A stretch of 64,000 nucleotides of DNA from Asterochloris sp. CNOR1 (taxonomy: Eukaryota > Chlorophyta > Trebouxiophyceae > Trebouxiales > Trebouxiaceae): positions 1,798,001 through 1,862,000 of the forward strand of contig OZ017757.1 of assembly GCA_963969365.1 (NCBI GenBank), in the 5' to 3' direction. Positions 1 through 13,900 of this stretch are shown here, piece after piece (position 1 is the stretch's first letter; each line of letters begins with the position of its first letter). The translations under genes were made by a program, and so were the position numbers. The notes under the pieces are model-generated. The model was not told where the DNA came from, searched no databases, and saw only the letters and a list, made by a program, of their open reading frames with translations.

Positions 1-31
1 TGTTTGAGGCCTGTTAACTGTGCCCTTGCAG

Positions 32-1665
32 GCCCTGTCAGCAAGCCTGAAGGTGCTCTCCGCAGCGCAGTGCGGCCTGCAGGCAGTGGCCGGTCTGGCT
101 GTGCTGGGCTTGCTGCAGGCCCTGGACCTCAGCAGCAACGCCATCAGCGACGCTGGTCAGGTGCCCAAGGTTCTGACGGGGTGCCAGCATCTCAGATCAC
201 TCAGCCTGCAGGGCAACCCCATCTGCAAGCAGACAACATACAGGTGGGGTCTCGGCTCCCAGGCAGTCAAGGTGGGGGTCTCGGCTCCCAGGCAAACCAG
301 CCCCCGCTCCCTGCCCCACAAAGCACCGGGAGGTTGGGAAGCCCTCTGCCGGCTGGCAGGGCGGCAGGGCCCATGTTTGGGCAGCGGTGGAGTTTGTGCA
401 CAGCATTGAGGGGCCAGCTGCGAGCCCCTGTCTGGAAGGCTTATTCTGTGGGAGGCCAACTTGCTCTCACACTTCCTGATCCTGCACTGCTTCAGAAGGG
501 CGCTCCGCAGGCACAGCTTTGCCAGCAACTTAAATGAGCTTTGCTGCCCTGCTGCTGCCCTTGCTGCCCGCACAGGCCCATGATCACAGCAGCTTCACTT
601 GGGCGGTCATGTTGTGGGCACAACAGGGATGGCTCAGAAATTTCCACTATTTCAGCACCTCAACGGGACTCTTGATGGCCTGCAGGCGCAGCATTGTGGC
701 TGCCAGTGAGGAGCTGGCCTCCCTGGACGGCTCAGAGGTGCGCCAGCAGGAGCGAGTGTTCCTGCGGCGCCTAAGTCGCAGCCTTAGCCGGCGCAGCATG
801 TCTGGGGTGAGTGTGGCAGCACATGCACTCCTCTGCCTGCTGTCCCTGGCAGGACGCATGTCGCCATCCTTAGGTTGCCGTGAGCACATCTGTGGCACCT
901 GCGGCAACGGCCTGAGCTGCCGCAGCGCATTGAGCACAGCAGCACATCGAGTGGCGTGCTGCGTGTCCTTGGCCGATACACTGGTTGCCTGTTGCCACCT
1001 GAGCTTGTACAGTGCATGTTTGTTTGGCACCCAATTGCAGCCTGAGCTTGTGCAGAGCACGCTTAGAACGGAGCTTGGCGGCCATTACACCAAGTCTTTC
1101 CTTCTGTGCTGGTCTGCTGCTGCCATGTGTACACAGGGCTGGGCACCTGAGCCGAAATCCTCAGCAGGAGAGCACAGGCTGCCTCTTCGATGCTGGCAGC
1201 GCCTGCTCTTCAGTGCCTCATCCCTCACCTGTTGTGGTTGTTACATGCCGCTGTCTGGCAAGCAGAACATTCTATCAGCTGCTGCTAGCCTGCCATGCTG
1301 TGCAGCTACCTCAGCAGTGAGTTTGGTAGGTGGCTCGACTGCAGCACGCCGAGCCCTTGCAGACATTCGATTGGCTAGAGGCATCGTTGCTGCTGCAGGA
1401 TGGCACCGCTGAATCAGCAGGACATGTAGCAGCAGGCAGCAGGCGGCAGTCAGAGTCTGGGCGCTTGCTTCAGCCATCTGCTGCTAGTTGTGTGCCAGCC
1501 ACAAGTGCGCAGACTGAACTGCACGACATTGATGATGGTGAGCGGCAGCAGCCTCATGCACCTGTGCAGCCAGTGAGCAGCAAACCTGGCAGCTCAGGGC
1601 GGAGGCCGTCCAGGGGCCTCAGCAGGGGCAGCAGCCTGTGCAGCGTCACAGAGTTGACCATGTAA
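32..1665 (+). CDS. Leucine-rich-repeat protein, 3' end (5' part outside window)
   Basis: The 5' part lies before the window. Three exons fit: 32-243 (phase 0 start after ttgcag), 686-806 and 1399-1665, with phases 2 and 0 at the joins. The first exon carries two leucine-rich repeats with the LxxLxLxxN pattern (LQALDLSSNAI and LRSLSLQGNPIC). It runs into a typical LRR C-terminal cap ending ELASLDGSEV in exon 2, as in LRRC/SDS22-type proteins. Exon 2 continues as an arginine/serine-rich segment (LRRLSRSLSRRS), and exon 3 is a low-complexity tail ending SLCSVTELTM. Such LRR proteins are usually protein-binding scaffolds; no enzymatic domain is visible. The intron at 807-1398 contains short tandem repeats around a 'cctgagcttgt' core. 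TGTAA overlaps the stop codon. The family call is good, but a specific orthologue cannot be named. Confidence 0.6.
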
Positions 1666-1864
1666 TGATGGTGTTAAGGCCTGACTGAGCAGCATCAGAG
1701 TGCAAAACACAAGGCTACAACAACTTGTCTCAGCCCATGGCTGCTTGAGTGGAGTGTCGCTTCAATACATGCTGAGCTTAACACAAGCCTGAAGCTCTGT
1801 AGATGTCCTCAATCAATTGGCGGCATTACTTGAGCTAAAACACACTGGGACTCCCCAAGAACTG

Positions 1865-4800
1865 TCAGGGTTTCAAGGACTCAGACATAGCGCTCACAGA
1901 GCTGACAGAGCTGGTCCTGTCATAGCTGTCTTCTCCTGCAGAGCCAGATGGAGCTGGTGAGAGGTAGCAGCAGGACGCTTGCCATCAATAAAGAAGGTAA
2001 CATGTCATCAGCAGGAGGTTCCTCCAGCATCTCTGAAGTAGCCAACAGCATTGCATGCAGCTGCATAGGCATGCCTTCCCACTGTGCGATGAAGCGCTTG
2101 GTTGGGGCATGCCTTACCAGCTTGCGGAGTGGCAGCGGCCCCAGAGGTGCCTTGCTCCAACTGCCCAGCAGCATTGAAGGTTGCCATGAACATCTCATCA
2201 AAGCCTGCAGCCAAGAAATGCCAAAGGCATGCATGCAGCTTTCACCTTCTACTACATATGAGGACCCACTAAAGCATGTTTTGGCTGGTAGGTGGCAGCC
2301 TGCCTGGGCACAAGGATCCCAAGCTGACCAGGCCAACCCCAAGCTACAGCCGACCCTTAGTGCCTACCTACTGGCTGGTCATCATGCATGCAATCAATGT
2401 GCATGAGCTGAGCAGAATGGATCTGATGACAGCTGACCTGCAAAGTCTTCCCGGGCGTCCTCCTCAGTGGAGGCAGCTGCAGCGTGCCGGGCAGGCTGAA
2501 CAGTAACAATTGTGTCGCCCTCTCGGCTGCTGCTACCTGCCTGGGCAGGGGGTTTGGGCGCAGCTGCAGGCAGCAAGGGTATGCCAGAGATCTGCTTGAG
2601 CAGCTTCTGCAGCCCAGACAGAACGCCAGTTTGCCCTGCTGCCTGCTCGCTGCCAACTGCCTTAGGCTGGGCGGTGGGGACCTCCTCAGCTGTGGATCTC
2701 TTGGTCAGGCCAAGAGACAGGCTGCCTGACGGGCTCAATGCTCCTGAGGCACAGCAGGGAGCCTCGAACTCACAGAATGGAGCACAGCCAGCCTTGCAGG
2801 CAGTATGACGCGCCAGGCACACATCACGACAAGTGCACACTACAGCATCTGCAAGCTGTGCCTGAGCAGTGCCCTGATGCTTCCAAGCACTTGAGGGGCA
2901 ATGCTTACAGCAGAGGTCAGGCCTGCAGGTCGAGTGCATGCATATATGAAGCGATCCATGGACGCACACACACCTGCACCCTGCCCTGGCGCCAGGCTCT
3001 GCCCGAGCCGCCCAAGGAGCCCTGTGCCCACTGCCTGCGCCTCCCCTGCGCTGGCAGCAGCAGGCTCTGCCGGCTGGCCAGCAGGAGCTGCATCCCTTGC
3101 TACGTCGCCAAGCACAGCAGCAGCCGCCTCTCTTCCCCTGTGCACCACAGAGCTGTCCTCCTGGGTATAAGCTGCCGCAGGCTCCTCCCGGCTCCCATCT
3201 GCTGAGCGGGAACCTGTTTCAGACGGGGCAGTGGAGCCGCTGCGGGAGGGGTGTGCAGGGGCTGCTGCCTGTGCCTGCACTGCTGCCGACAGAGGGTCTT
3301 GTGAGGCTGCTCTGCTGGTCAGGCGTCCAGACAAGGAGGACGTGCCGCTGGAGGGGCGTCGGGGAGCAGCATCCTGCAGCCAAGCGTGGCACATGCCATT
3401 TCTGGAGCGTCCTTGCAGCTCCTCATCTGGAAGACAAAGTAGCACTGTGGCCGAAGCTTGAGGGGAAGGCAAGCTTGTGCTGGCAGCTGGCTGAGCAGCC
3501 CCTGACCCACATTTGTGTACGGTCAAGTCTGTGGCAGCCTTGCTGGACTGGAAAGACTGCTCCTCGGCATGCTGACTTTGCTGTTGTTAGGATTAGCTGC
3601 TTGCTGGCACTGCTGCAGCGCTGCAGCTCATTGCAGGTGCTGCAGCTTCAGCAGCATGCAGCTGGCATGTTGCCACACAGCAGGGGCTCATGCATCCCCT
3701 TGCACAAGGAGAGGCCTGCTTGCTGCAGATCTGCCACAGCCTGGCGGTCAGGTGTGGTGTGAGACATGCCCGGCCAGCTCGCCCTCAGAAGTTCACGCTG
3801 AGACATCTGTTGTCAGAACTGAGCCTCACCGCTGCAGCTGGCCCGTCGCTGTCAGGCACCCTGAACCTGCCAATGCCGTTGCTGAGCTTTGAAGATGCTG
3901 CACGAGCCAGAGAACCCTGAGAGGGCCGCGAGGAGATTCTGGACGTAATGCCTGCCTCATCCCCACCTGCAGCGCAGACTCTTGGGTCAGCATGCACTTG
4001 GGGACAAGCCTGTGAAGCCGTGGATCTGCATGCAGGGGTGCCATCCTCAACTCCAAGCCCCAGCTGCAGCATGGACTGGCCGGCTCAGTATGAGGTGGGT
4101 GAGAGACAAACAGGAAAGCTTCCAAGCTGGTCACAACCCCATGCATTCCTGGATCCTGCTTCCAGGCGCACGCACACCATGTTGGCTGCATACCAGCACA
4201 CCCACCAGCCTCTTGTGGCTTGCAGAGGGGGGACAGCCCTGGGCGGCTGCCACACTGAAGAGCGCGCTGCCAAGGCTGCAGAGGGGAGCATGCTGCAACG
4301 CTGGCAGACCATGTGCTGCATGTGGACGCACTTGCTGCCCCAATCAGCCAGGCATGACACAGAGAGATTGCAGCGTGAGTGCACCTGCATTGCCAATGAT
4401 CGCTGGCACAGTCCTCTCAGCCTCCCTGCCCAGCACAGGCTGGGCTACCTGCGGCTGCTGCTTGGGGGCCACAGCCCCCACCGGCACAGATGTATGGCCC
4501 GCAGCAGCAGCAGCAGCAGCGGTTGCAGTGGACTGCGCCTCTGCTGCTGCTGCCTGTGACAGCCCCTCGCCCTGCTTGCCTTCCTGTGCAGCTGCCTCTG
4601 GTGCTAAACTGGGTGACCCTGCAGCTGCAGCGCCTGGTGCGGCACTGCTGCGCTGGCCTGTGCTGGCTGCTGGGGCATCCAGAACACCTCCTAGCTGCTT
4701 CCCAGCACCACCATCGGCATTGCTGTGCTCAGCCTGCGGCTGGGCTGCACCGTCTGAGGCGCTGCTGCCAGCAGGCTGGGCAGCAGTGAACCCCCCACCC

Positions 4801-4925
4801 ACCACCTCAGCTGCTGCAGCGTGCTGCGCCTGCAGCCTGCTGCCGCCAGTGTTGCTGCTGGGTGACAATTGTGCCTCAGGGTTGGCCTGCACACCAGGGT
4901 GAGCTGATTGGCTGGCCTGTCCCAT
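1865..4925 (-). CDS. C-terminal third of the giant protein, or a separate 513-residue gene
   Basis: Six exons (4925-4385, 3966-3830, 3373-2974, 2743-2438, 2204-2118, 1935-1865) join with phases 1, 0, 1, 1, 1 and total 1542 bases. From the ATG at 4925, preceded by an in-frame TAG, this gives 513 residues. It opens MGQASQSAHPGVQ and is Ala/Gln/Ser-rich, then has a Ser/Arg region. A short amphipathic segment (GVLSGLQKLLKQISGI) follows, and the C-terminus is FDEMFMATFNAAGQ...SAMSESLKP. No known domain is seen. Codons upstream of 4925 are open after acceptor-like cag sites at about 4953 and 4944 in phase 0, matching the phase of the exon ending at 5339. This stretch may therefore simply continue the larger protein; I slightly favour continuity. 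Confidence 0.45.
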
Positions 4926-7900
4926 CCATGCCAGAGGCGCTGTCTGCGCCCACTGCCTCAGGTGCCTGCCCTATGCAAGGTGGATGCTGACGCTGTTGCA
5001 CATTGTTCAGCACCCCTCAGAGGGCAACACGCGCTTGACAGTGAGCATGCCTTGTCCCCTTGAGGAGCCACTGCAAGCTGCAACATGGCACCAGACAGAG
5101 GACATGGAGCACAACTTCAACCATGCACAAAAGCACCTTTCAGGTCCCCTCAGCAGCTGCACTCAAGAGACCAGGCTCCCCACAACATGCTGCCTTACGG
5201 CAACGCAGCGTATCAGGCAATTCGCGGAAGACATTTCGCATACCTGGGCGGCCCCTTGAATGCATTGTCATCAACCCCCAGGTCTCACAGCAACCTCTGC
5301 TCAGTGCCTGGCAGTGCAACTTGTGCTGCCAGTGCTACCTGGGGCCCTCCTGTGACTGCCTCATCATCAAAGCCCAGGCTGTGCATGAGCTCTGCATCAT
5401 CTGGGTCCTCGTCTTGAGGGCCCTCCTCGTCTGCCTGCTCGTCTGCGTCTGGGGTCTGGCCTGCAGCACACACCAGATCCTGAGAGCAAAGCCCGACAGC
5501 ACGGAGTGGAATCAAACTTGATCCCAGACATGCCAGAGCAGAGCCCTTTGGGGCTGCTGAGACGTGTTGTGTTGTGTTGTGTTGGAGACAGGCATCAGGC
5601 AGCTCACAGGTGGCCATGACTGCTGACCTCTGCAGCCGGGACACATTGAGCAGAGACCTGGGGGGCTGTTGCACACCTGAGCTTGCTCGTGACAGCTGAG
5701 CAGCGTCAGACTCAGCAGCCTGAATGTGCTGGGCAGCTGCCCTCGGCGCCTCAGGCAAAGATGGCGCAGGCACCTCTGGCAGGTTTAGATGGTGCTGCCG
5801 CGGCCTGTCAGCTGCCCCCAGCACTGCTGCAGCTTCTCGTGCAGGTGCAGTTGGTTCCTGTGCTGCTGACAGCTGCAGCTGACCATGCTGCTGCTCCTCC
5901 CCAACGAGGCTGCCTACCAGGTCGACAGACACCGATGCTTCGCCACCCTCTCTGCCAGCACCTGACTGACCGTCAGACAGCACAGCACCCTGCTGGGAGG
6001 GCTCTGCTGCCGGCTCAGCTAAGCCTGCGGCCTGAGCAGCCGTCTGGGTGCCGTCGCCTTTGCCGCCCTCTGCGGGCACCTGTGCAGCTCTGCTGACCGT
6101 ATCAGCATGGCTGACAGGGGCTCCTTCAGCCTTGTTGCTGTCTGCAGGCTCCTGTGCAGCCCTGCTGGCCTCAGCAGCCTGGCTGATGGGGACTGCATCA
6201 CCCCTGCTGCCCACACTGCCATCCTCAGCAGGCTCATGTGCACCCCTGCTGTCCTCATCAGCCTGACCGGCTGGGACAGCAGCCTCAGAGGCCATGGGAG
6301 GGTCGCTATCAAGCGGCTCATCAGCATCTGGATCATTGGACGGAGTCTGGGCACCCGTCGCCAGCGGCCCAGAGGGCATGCTCCAAATCGCAGGGGCTGT
6401 TGGCTCTGAGACTGGCCGGATGCTGGCACTCCGGGAGGTGGCAGCCTCTGCTTCCGACCTGAGGCTGGCACTCCGTGAACTGGCAGGCTCCCCATCTGCT
6501 GCAATCCTGGTGCTGGCACTCTCTGAACCATCAGCCTCCCCTCCAGCCCCAAGCAAGCGGCTGCCTGTCACGGCAGCTGGTGGCTCTGGCTCCTCAGGCT
6601 GCCGGCTTGCCACTGCTGCTTGCTCGGCGTCCCTGGAGGCTGCAGCCGGGATGGCCACTGCATGAGTGCCTCCGGCCCCAGACACGGTTGGGGAGCTGCC
6701 CGAGCTCAAGCTCGAGCGCTTGGGCCGCCCTGCAGCCTCCTGCAGACGGCTGCCAGCAGCGCTCCCTGACGCCCTTAGACGCTTGCCTGGGCTGGCACCT
6801 CGTGCAGTCTTGGCGGCAGAGGCAGGTGTGCCTGCCTCCTCCGGGCCGAAGACAACGGGTGCAGCCAGGGGCACAGGGGCCAGCCCCGTGCGGGACACAC
6901 TGCCCTGCGGGGACGCGCCGCGGGCAGAGCTGCTCAGCAGCTGTGAGGGCAGCAGCTGGAAGGGTACACTGCGTCTTCGCTCCCACCCTGGGGAGGATGA
7001 CCCTGGCTGCCCTGAAGTCACCTGCAGCGTACAGCGGCGACATCTTAGTAGCAGTCAGCGCTCTGATTTGCTCACTTATTCAGTTGCAGCCTCGTGAGCA
7101 CTGCAAGGACATGCTGCGGCTGAGCTTGCCCAGGGTGGCCTGCCCTGAAGTCACGTACAGCGCACAGCGGCAAGAGCTTGTGCAATCGGCATCTGTGTAA
7201 GCCTTGCTCAGACGAGTCACAGTGTGACTGACCGGCAGTTCGCTTGGCTGCAACAAAGCTCTGCTGCAGAGCTGGCAGCAGGCGTGTTGGAGGGGACAAG
7301 TCAATGCAGTCACACATCTCCAGAAATGCATGCGTCTGGCAGCAGGACTTGCTGGAGCCAGGAGCTCCACCTGTGGCGACCGCACAGGTGCAGTGCCAGG
7401 ATGTGACCTTGGCTTGTTGTGACAGCTTGACAGCAGGGAAGAGGCGGTGACATGTATTGCAGCAAGACCTGCATGCAAACCCCCTCAACAACCCCAAAGC
7501 ATTTACATCACAGCCATCATCAATATGAGCTCGCGGCATGTAGCACTGCAGGGCCCACCTGTGCAGAGTTGCTGCGGGGCCTGCCCTTCTGTGGACTGCT
7601 GCTGCTTGCAGGGGTGTCCTGCACAGGAGCCTGCCAGCTGCTGGCCAGGTGTGCCTCAAACCTTGTCTCGGGGTCAAAGGCGACTTGGGCTGGTGCCAGA
7701 AGGGGCCTGGATGAGCCCTCAGAGCGCAGGCTGGACTTGTGACGCCCCAGGGGGTCAGCAGCCAGCAGCGCCTCCCCGGAGCCACCCCTGGCACCCCCGC
7801 TGCCTGCCTCCTTGGCAGGAGACCAGGAGGAAGTGCTGCTGCGCCTTGCCTGGGCCCCTGAACCAGCCTCAGGGACAGCGGTAGCAGCGCCCCCGCTGCC

Positions 7901-10900
7901 GGCGTCCTTAGCAGGGGACCAGGAGGAAGCGGTGCTGCGCCTTGCCTCGCCTCGTGAGCCTGCTTCCGGCTGGACAGCACCCCCGCTGCCGCCCTCCTGG
8001 GCGGAAGACCACGACGAGGTGCTGCCGTGCCTCGCCTGCGCCCCTGAGCCTGCCTGTGAGGCAGCAGCAGCATCGGGTGCCGTCTGCTGCTGCTCCTCCA
8101 GCGCCTTCGCCTGCACCTGTACCCTGCTGCTGGTGCTGCTGCCAGAGGCGCCTGCAGGCTCCACAGCGCTGCTGTTGGGCCTGGGAATGCCAGCAGAGGA
8201 CCCTGGGATGTCCCGCAGGGCAGCCATCTCTGCTGCAATGAAGGACTGGTCCCGGTCGCTGAGAGGCGCTGCTGTGTTGCCCTGGGCGATGGCTTCCAGC
8301 AGGCTGATGCGCGACTCAGGGACTCGCTTGCCTGCGCCGCCCCCTGCTACTGCGCCGCCCCCTGCTACTGCGCCAGCTGCCCTGACGGCAGCAGCATCTG
8401 CATGGCCCGGGACCTGCGCAGCCCTTGCAGGGACGGAGAGCGCCGTGGCTGCGCGCCCAGGCTGCTGCTGCTGGGAGATGGCAGCTGGGCGGGGGGCACT
8501 GCGCGGGAGGTTGAACGTCGAGCGCAGGGGCAGGCCGGCGTTGCCGCTGTCCTCTGCCCAGTCTGCAACGCACAGGCCAGGCTCAGTGTTACCATCTCAT
8601 GAGGTCAATCAGCAGGACACCAAAGAACAGTGAGATGCTCAGCTGCTCTGGCAACACTACTGCGTGATGATAGTGCTGTCACGGTGGCCTTGACATGTCA
8701 CCTGCTTAACATACGAGCGCTGTGCGCATCCTTGGAGCTTCCCAAGCAGCCTGTATTAGCATCTACACACAAATTGCAAGACTGCGAGCAGAACATCTGT
8801 CTCATCATGCCACAACATAGAGCCACTTTCAGCATCTGTAAGCCATGCACTGCCTGGCTTGGGTGGGCCTGTTGCGGGCAGCATGGCCCACTTCACATGC
8901 AGTCCTCAAAAAACCACCCCACTGCATCAGGCCTGGCTTCCCCTGGTATTGGAGTTACCTTCATCATCTGCAGTCCGTGCACTATGCTCCACATTGGCCT
9001 CATAGTCTGCGCTGCCGGGCCGCGTGGATGTGAAAGTCATGCCCCCAAAGAACGCCACTGAGACAAAGCTCTCACGGTGGCTCAGCCGGCCCCGTCCTGC
9101 ATGCACAGCCGGCAGCCACATCAGGCAGTGATCGCATATGCTCATTCGCCAGCTAGATCAGTCCAGCTGTGAGTATGCTCAGCAGGAAACCATGTCAGGA
9201 CATCCATTGTGCTCAGCCGCATGAGATGTCAGGCAGACTGTGTCTGCACTCAGCTGTCAGCCATGTCAGGCAGTGCATGGGTGTGCTCAGCCATCAGCCA
9301 GCCCAGGCAGTGTTTGTCAGTGTCCTGTCGCCAGCAAGCGCGGGCGGCATGTTGGCATAGAGGGGCCAGATAGGCAACCCAGGTGCTCATAGGCAGATTG
9401 GGTCACTTTTATGCAGCCAAATCATTCTGCCACAGGTCGCCGGTGGGATCCATGCACAAACTGCAGTGGCCCACAACTCTATGCTGTGCTGCGTGCCAGC
9501 CCTGGATCATGCGAGGCCATCAAAACAAGGCTCCGTGCTGCACTGCCTGCTGTCCCTGGGTTCATGCCAGGGCACCACACGAGAAACCCCTCCTCACCTC
9601 CCTCAGCGCTCCGAGTCCGCAGGGGGGACTGCGCAGCCCTGCCCTGCGTACTGCCCTGCCCTGCAGTGGCCTGCCAAGCGCTGTAGCTCTGGGGCTGGCT
9701 CCCTGTGCGGCCAGCTGCGGCCGCCGCTGCAGGTGCCCGCGTGGAGACGCCGCGGCCGTGGGTCACTTTAAGGGGGCTGGGAGGTGGTGATGCCTGCAGG
9801 GTGCTAGCGGTGCCTGCTCGCCAGGGCCCCTGCATCAGGGAGCCCCCTGCCCCTTCCAGGCGCCCTGCCTGCCTGCCAGAGGCCTGCCGCAGGGGCGACT
9901 GCAAGTGCGTGCCTGCACTCTGGCTCCGTTGGGGGCCCAGGTCAGCAGCAGTTGTGGGCTGGCTGGGGCGTGGGAGCCTCTCAGGGGTGGCAAAGCGCTC
10001 GGTCTGCACAGGGGTGCGCCCCCTGCCAGTCATGTCCAGCCTGCGGGCCGTGCCAGGGCGGGACAGAGTCTTCTGCGCCTCCTCAGCATCTGCCTGAGCC
10101 ACGACAGCCTCCTGGCGCTGCCGCCAGGGGCTCACGGAGAGGTTGAACGGCTTGGGGCTGGTGGGCTTGCGGCGCCTGCCCGTCTGCGCCTGCCACCGAG
10201 GGCTCAGCAGTACATGCAACTGCAGACCATGGGGCAGCTGGCGTGAGGGCAGGTGCAGGCAGCTGCTAAGCGTCGAAGCTCGTGAAGAGAGAATAGCGAA
10301 CAGGCCTGCCGCCGTGGCCAAACAGCAGCGCATACAGAAGCAGGGCACAGCGCAGTGGCCCTGGTACTGTGCACCTGGCTGCCAAGCAATTGGGTAGACT
10401 CACAAGAGGACATCCACTTGCCAGGCAGAGACCTGGATCAGCAGCCTGTGGCTGGTATCCAGCTAGCCAAGTGAAGCCACAACCATTGCTCTGTCCCAGC
10501 ACCGCAGGCGGGAAGCCTCATGCCACCATGGCGGTGTCAATCTTGGGACGGCAAGGAAGCCGACGAGTGAGGGCATGTGATGTTTGAGCTGAGCATGCAC
10601 ACCTACCCGGCCTTGCTCAGGCTTCCCTGCACCGTGAAGGCCCGCAGTGCCTGCCCTGGAAAATCGTGACAGCACGCACACCTGCTCCTTGTCCCAGGCT
10701 GCCCCATACTGCGGCTGCTTGGGCTGCCCTGATGCCCACCACAGCTGCTGCCAGGGGGGCCTACCCTCACGTCACCAAATGCACATTTGCCACTCCTGTC
10801 TCAAGCTGCCCTGCACCTGGGCCGCTCGGTCACCAGCAAAAGCAGCTGACAAACGTGCTTGCCTAATACAGGTCAAGCAGGCGCACCTGCCGCTCGTCCC

Positions 10901-13900
10901 TCAGGCTGTCCTGCACCGTGGCCAGCAGGGCTGCTGTGGCGCCTTGGCGCTGGGCTGTGTGCTGGCGAGGGCTGCCCTCCAGGCCAGGAGCATCCAGTGC
11001 CTGCTCCTGATCCATCTGCCTGGCTGCCTGCGCCAGCTGCTCTGGCACCCTGCACCAGACAGCCAGCAACAGTCAGTGAGTGGCAGTTTCTCGCATCTAC
11101 GCCTTGCATATGCCGTACTTACATTGGTCGCCATGTCCTATTGCTAACCCCTGCACAGTGGCAGCAGTTGCATGGGGTGCACACTCCTGCACTCTCTTTG
11201 TGGTTTTCCATCTGCCAGGCTGCCTGCGTCAGCTTCTCCTGCGCCCTCTGCTCTCAAGACAGCCAGCAACAGTGAGTGGGAGGCTGCCTCAGTCTGCGCG
11301 CCCTGCCCCACAAGTGAGCGGCAGGACATTTATGCCCTGCACAGGATAGTGGCGGCAGCCTCCTGCAATCGCGCTGGCTGTGGTCTCCTGGTGCTTAAAG
11401 TTGGCTCAACAACAACCACATCCGGTGGCCAAGATTGAGATGCAGGGACAGAAGGCAGGCCTGAGCAGACCCTGAGCCAGGCTGAATGATATGCAGCAGC
11501 ACTGTTGCCGTGCAATCGCAGGCTGCACCTTCAAGTGGGGCTGCCATCATGTGACCGGCCCCCCCACATGGTGCCCAAGAAGTTGGCAGTTACAGCTTTC
11601 TTGCGCACTAAGGCTGCCAGGCACAACTCTGCCCTTCCTGGGCTGCAGGCACTCTCCACATGGCGCCCAAAGTGTCAGCAGCTGTAGCCTGCTTTGCTCA
11701 CCTGGGGCTGTCAGGCACAGGCCTGCTCTTCCTGCGGCTGCCAGCATGTGACAGCCCCCTCCGCATGGTCCCCCGCAGGATAAGCCTGCTCAGCTCTGGA
11801 AATTGCCCTGACAGCAGGCCCTCCATGGGGTTGCCGGCTGGGGCTGGGCGTTCCCGAGCCTGCTGCGCCTCTGACAGCTCCCTGAGCTCACTCTCCAATT
11901 TCTGCAACGCAAGAGGACTGAGCATTGGGGTACGCTGTGTTGTAGTGCAGGGTGTAGCAGGGTCTTTGCAGTCCTGCCTGCAGACCTGGGGCTCCCAAGC
12001 CTGCTGGGCCTCCAGCAGGTCCCTGACCCTCACCATTTGGCATCTGGTGGACTGGGCAGTCAGCAGTGTCTTGCGCGGTCATGGCTAGAGGGCATTTTGT
12101 GGCAGTGACGCACAATTCAGAGCTTTCTGCAGGCCAGCCTGTGTGGGAAGTGAGGCAATGCGGTCAGATGCAGCAGATGCGGTCAGCAGGAAAGGCAGCT
12201 GCTGACGCCAGCGGCACCAGCTAGACACTAGTCTGGCCTGGCAGGCTCTGCCTGCCATTAAATGAGAGCAGCCGATGGGGGAGTGTCACACCTTCTCCTC
12301 CTCTTCGAGGGCTCCCAGTTCTTCCTGGGCGTTCCCCACTGCATGGCTGCCATCACCACTGGGCGGCTGCTCCCTTGCTGCCGGCGCCTCGCCGGAACCT
12401 GCATTGAGGGCTCTACACCTTCAGGTGCATGGCTCATACACCGCAGAGGCACCCCTGTCAAGCAGTGGAGGAGTGGAACAGACAGCGGAGTGGGCTTGCA
12501 GTAGACAGCACAGGATCGCCTCTCTGCACATCTGGCCTAGGTAAGCTGCAAGCCTGGGTCCATGCACTCGGCGCTCCAGCGACCCAGGGATGCAGAATGC
12601 GCAGCGCGCTCAAGCGACCACCTTACTCAGCTTATGCAGGTGCCCCTGGAGCCCTGTCCATTGGCCTGTACAGTGCAGGCCCTGTTGTGTGCGGCTCTGA
12701 GCTGCAGAACGTGCAGTGCTCCAGGGGCATCACCTGATGCAGACCCCCAAGGTGATGTTGCTGCACCCTCCAGCCCTGGCTCGGCTGCAGGCTGCTGAGC
12801 TGTGCCACCCTCGCTGGCGGGGCTGCTCTCGCCGTCGCCAGTGAACCTCCGGCTGGAGGCTGGGCTGGACTCCTCCGTTCCCATGCTGCCAGAAACGAAG
12901 GTGTCATGGCTGCAGGCATGAGTGACAGTGGCTTGCTGAAGCTGCACTCAAAACCACTGCAGTCAAGGTTGAGGTCATTGCTGAGATGAGCATGTGGTGG
13001 CTTGGTAACCTGCAGCCAGGCAATTGCAGCTGCCTGTGCCTGTCCACTCAGTTGAGCAACTGCCTACCTGAATTGGATGCCTTCTGCCAGCACTTGCTCA
13101 GAAGCCTCCTGCCTGCTGCTGGGAGTCACCTCCCCGGCATGCTCATGCGCATGCAGCTCTGCTGCCGCTCTCAGCGGCTCAGTCCCAGTCTTCACAGCAG
13201 CAGCGATGGCGGGCTTGAGCAGACCAGCCTCTGCCGCGGCCACAGCTGGGGCTGAACCCTGATGCTGCTGCTGCCCAGACGGCACGGCCTGCTTGGGGCG
13301 ACTGCAGGGCGGGCAGCACAACATTTGGGACACTTTCAAGATGCAAACCCAGCTTCCATGCCAGATGTCAAAGCGGAGTCAGCTGCATGCAAGTCACGCA
13401 TGACAAACACACTGCCACCCGCATGGTCACTAGGTTAATGCTAGCAAGTCCTGCCAGGCGGCACAGCCTGCACTTCTGCAGACGTGACCTCACCTGGCGC
13501 CAGCGGCTCCCTGAGACTCCGCCGCTGCGTCTGACACGGTGGGCGACAGAGAGGCCCTCCCTTCAAGCCCCAAGGCTGCATCAAAGTCGGCTGTGGGCAG
13601 CCGCATCTTGGCTCCCACAGTGCCCGCCTCTGCGCCCTCCGCCGGCGGCGCCTTTGCAGCAGTTGGCAGCCCTGCAGGCACTTCGTCTATGCCCGCCGTT
13701 TGGGCGTCCAGTGGTGCCACCTTGCCCCCAGCAGCCGGCACCCCTGGCTGCCCGACAGCAGGCCTGGCTGCAATGGCCCCAGAGCTGGCAGCAGCCTGGC
13801 CACCTGTTGCGTCATAATGACTTGTTGCAGCCTTAGCTGTTGTGGAAGCAGGCTTTGTTGGCGGCGGGCCGTGCGCTGCCGGCAGTGCAAAGGTGGAAGT

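Noticed and set aside
534-1412. Long plus-strand open frame between the LRR exons as a gene
   Set aside because: Only the part 686-806 continues the LRR cap; the rest is Cys/Leu-rich, repetitive intron sequence that is open by composition.
5565-5585. ttgtg tandem run as a regulatory repeat
   Set aside because: It lies within a long open exon on the minus strand (coding HNTTQH) and is short; a simple sequence repeat is enough to explain it.
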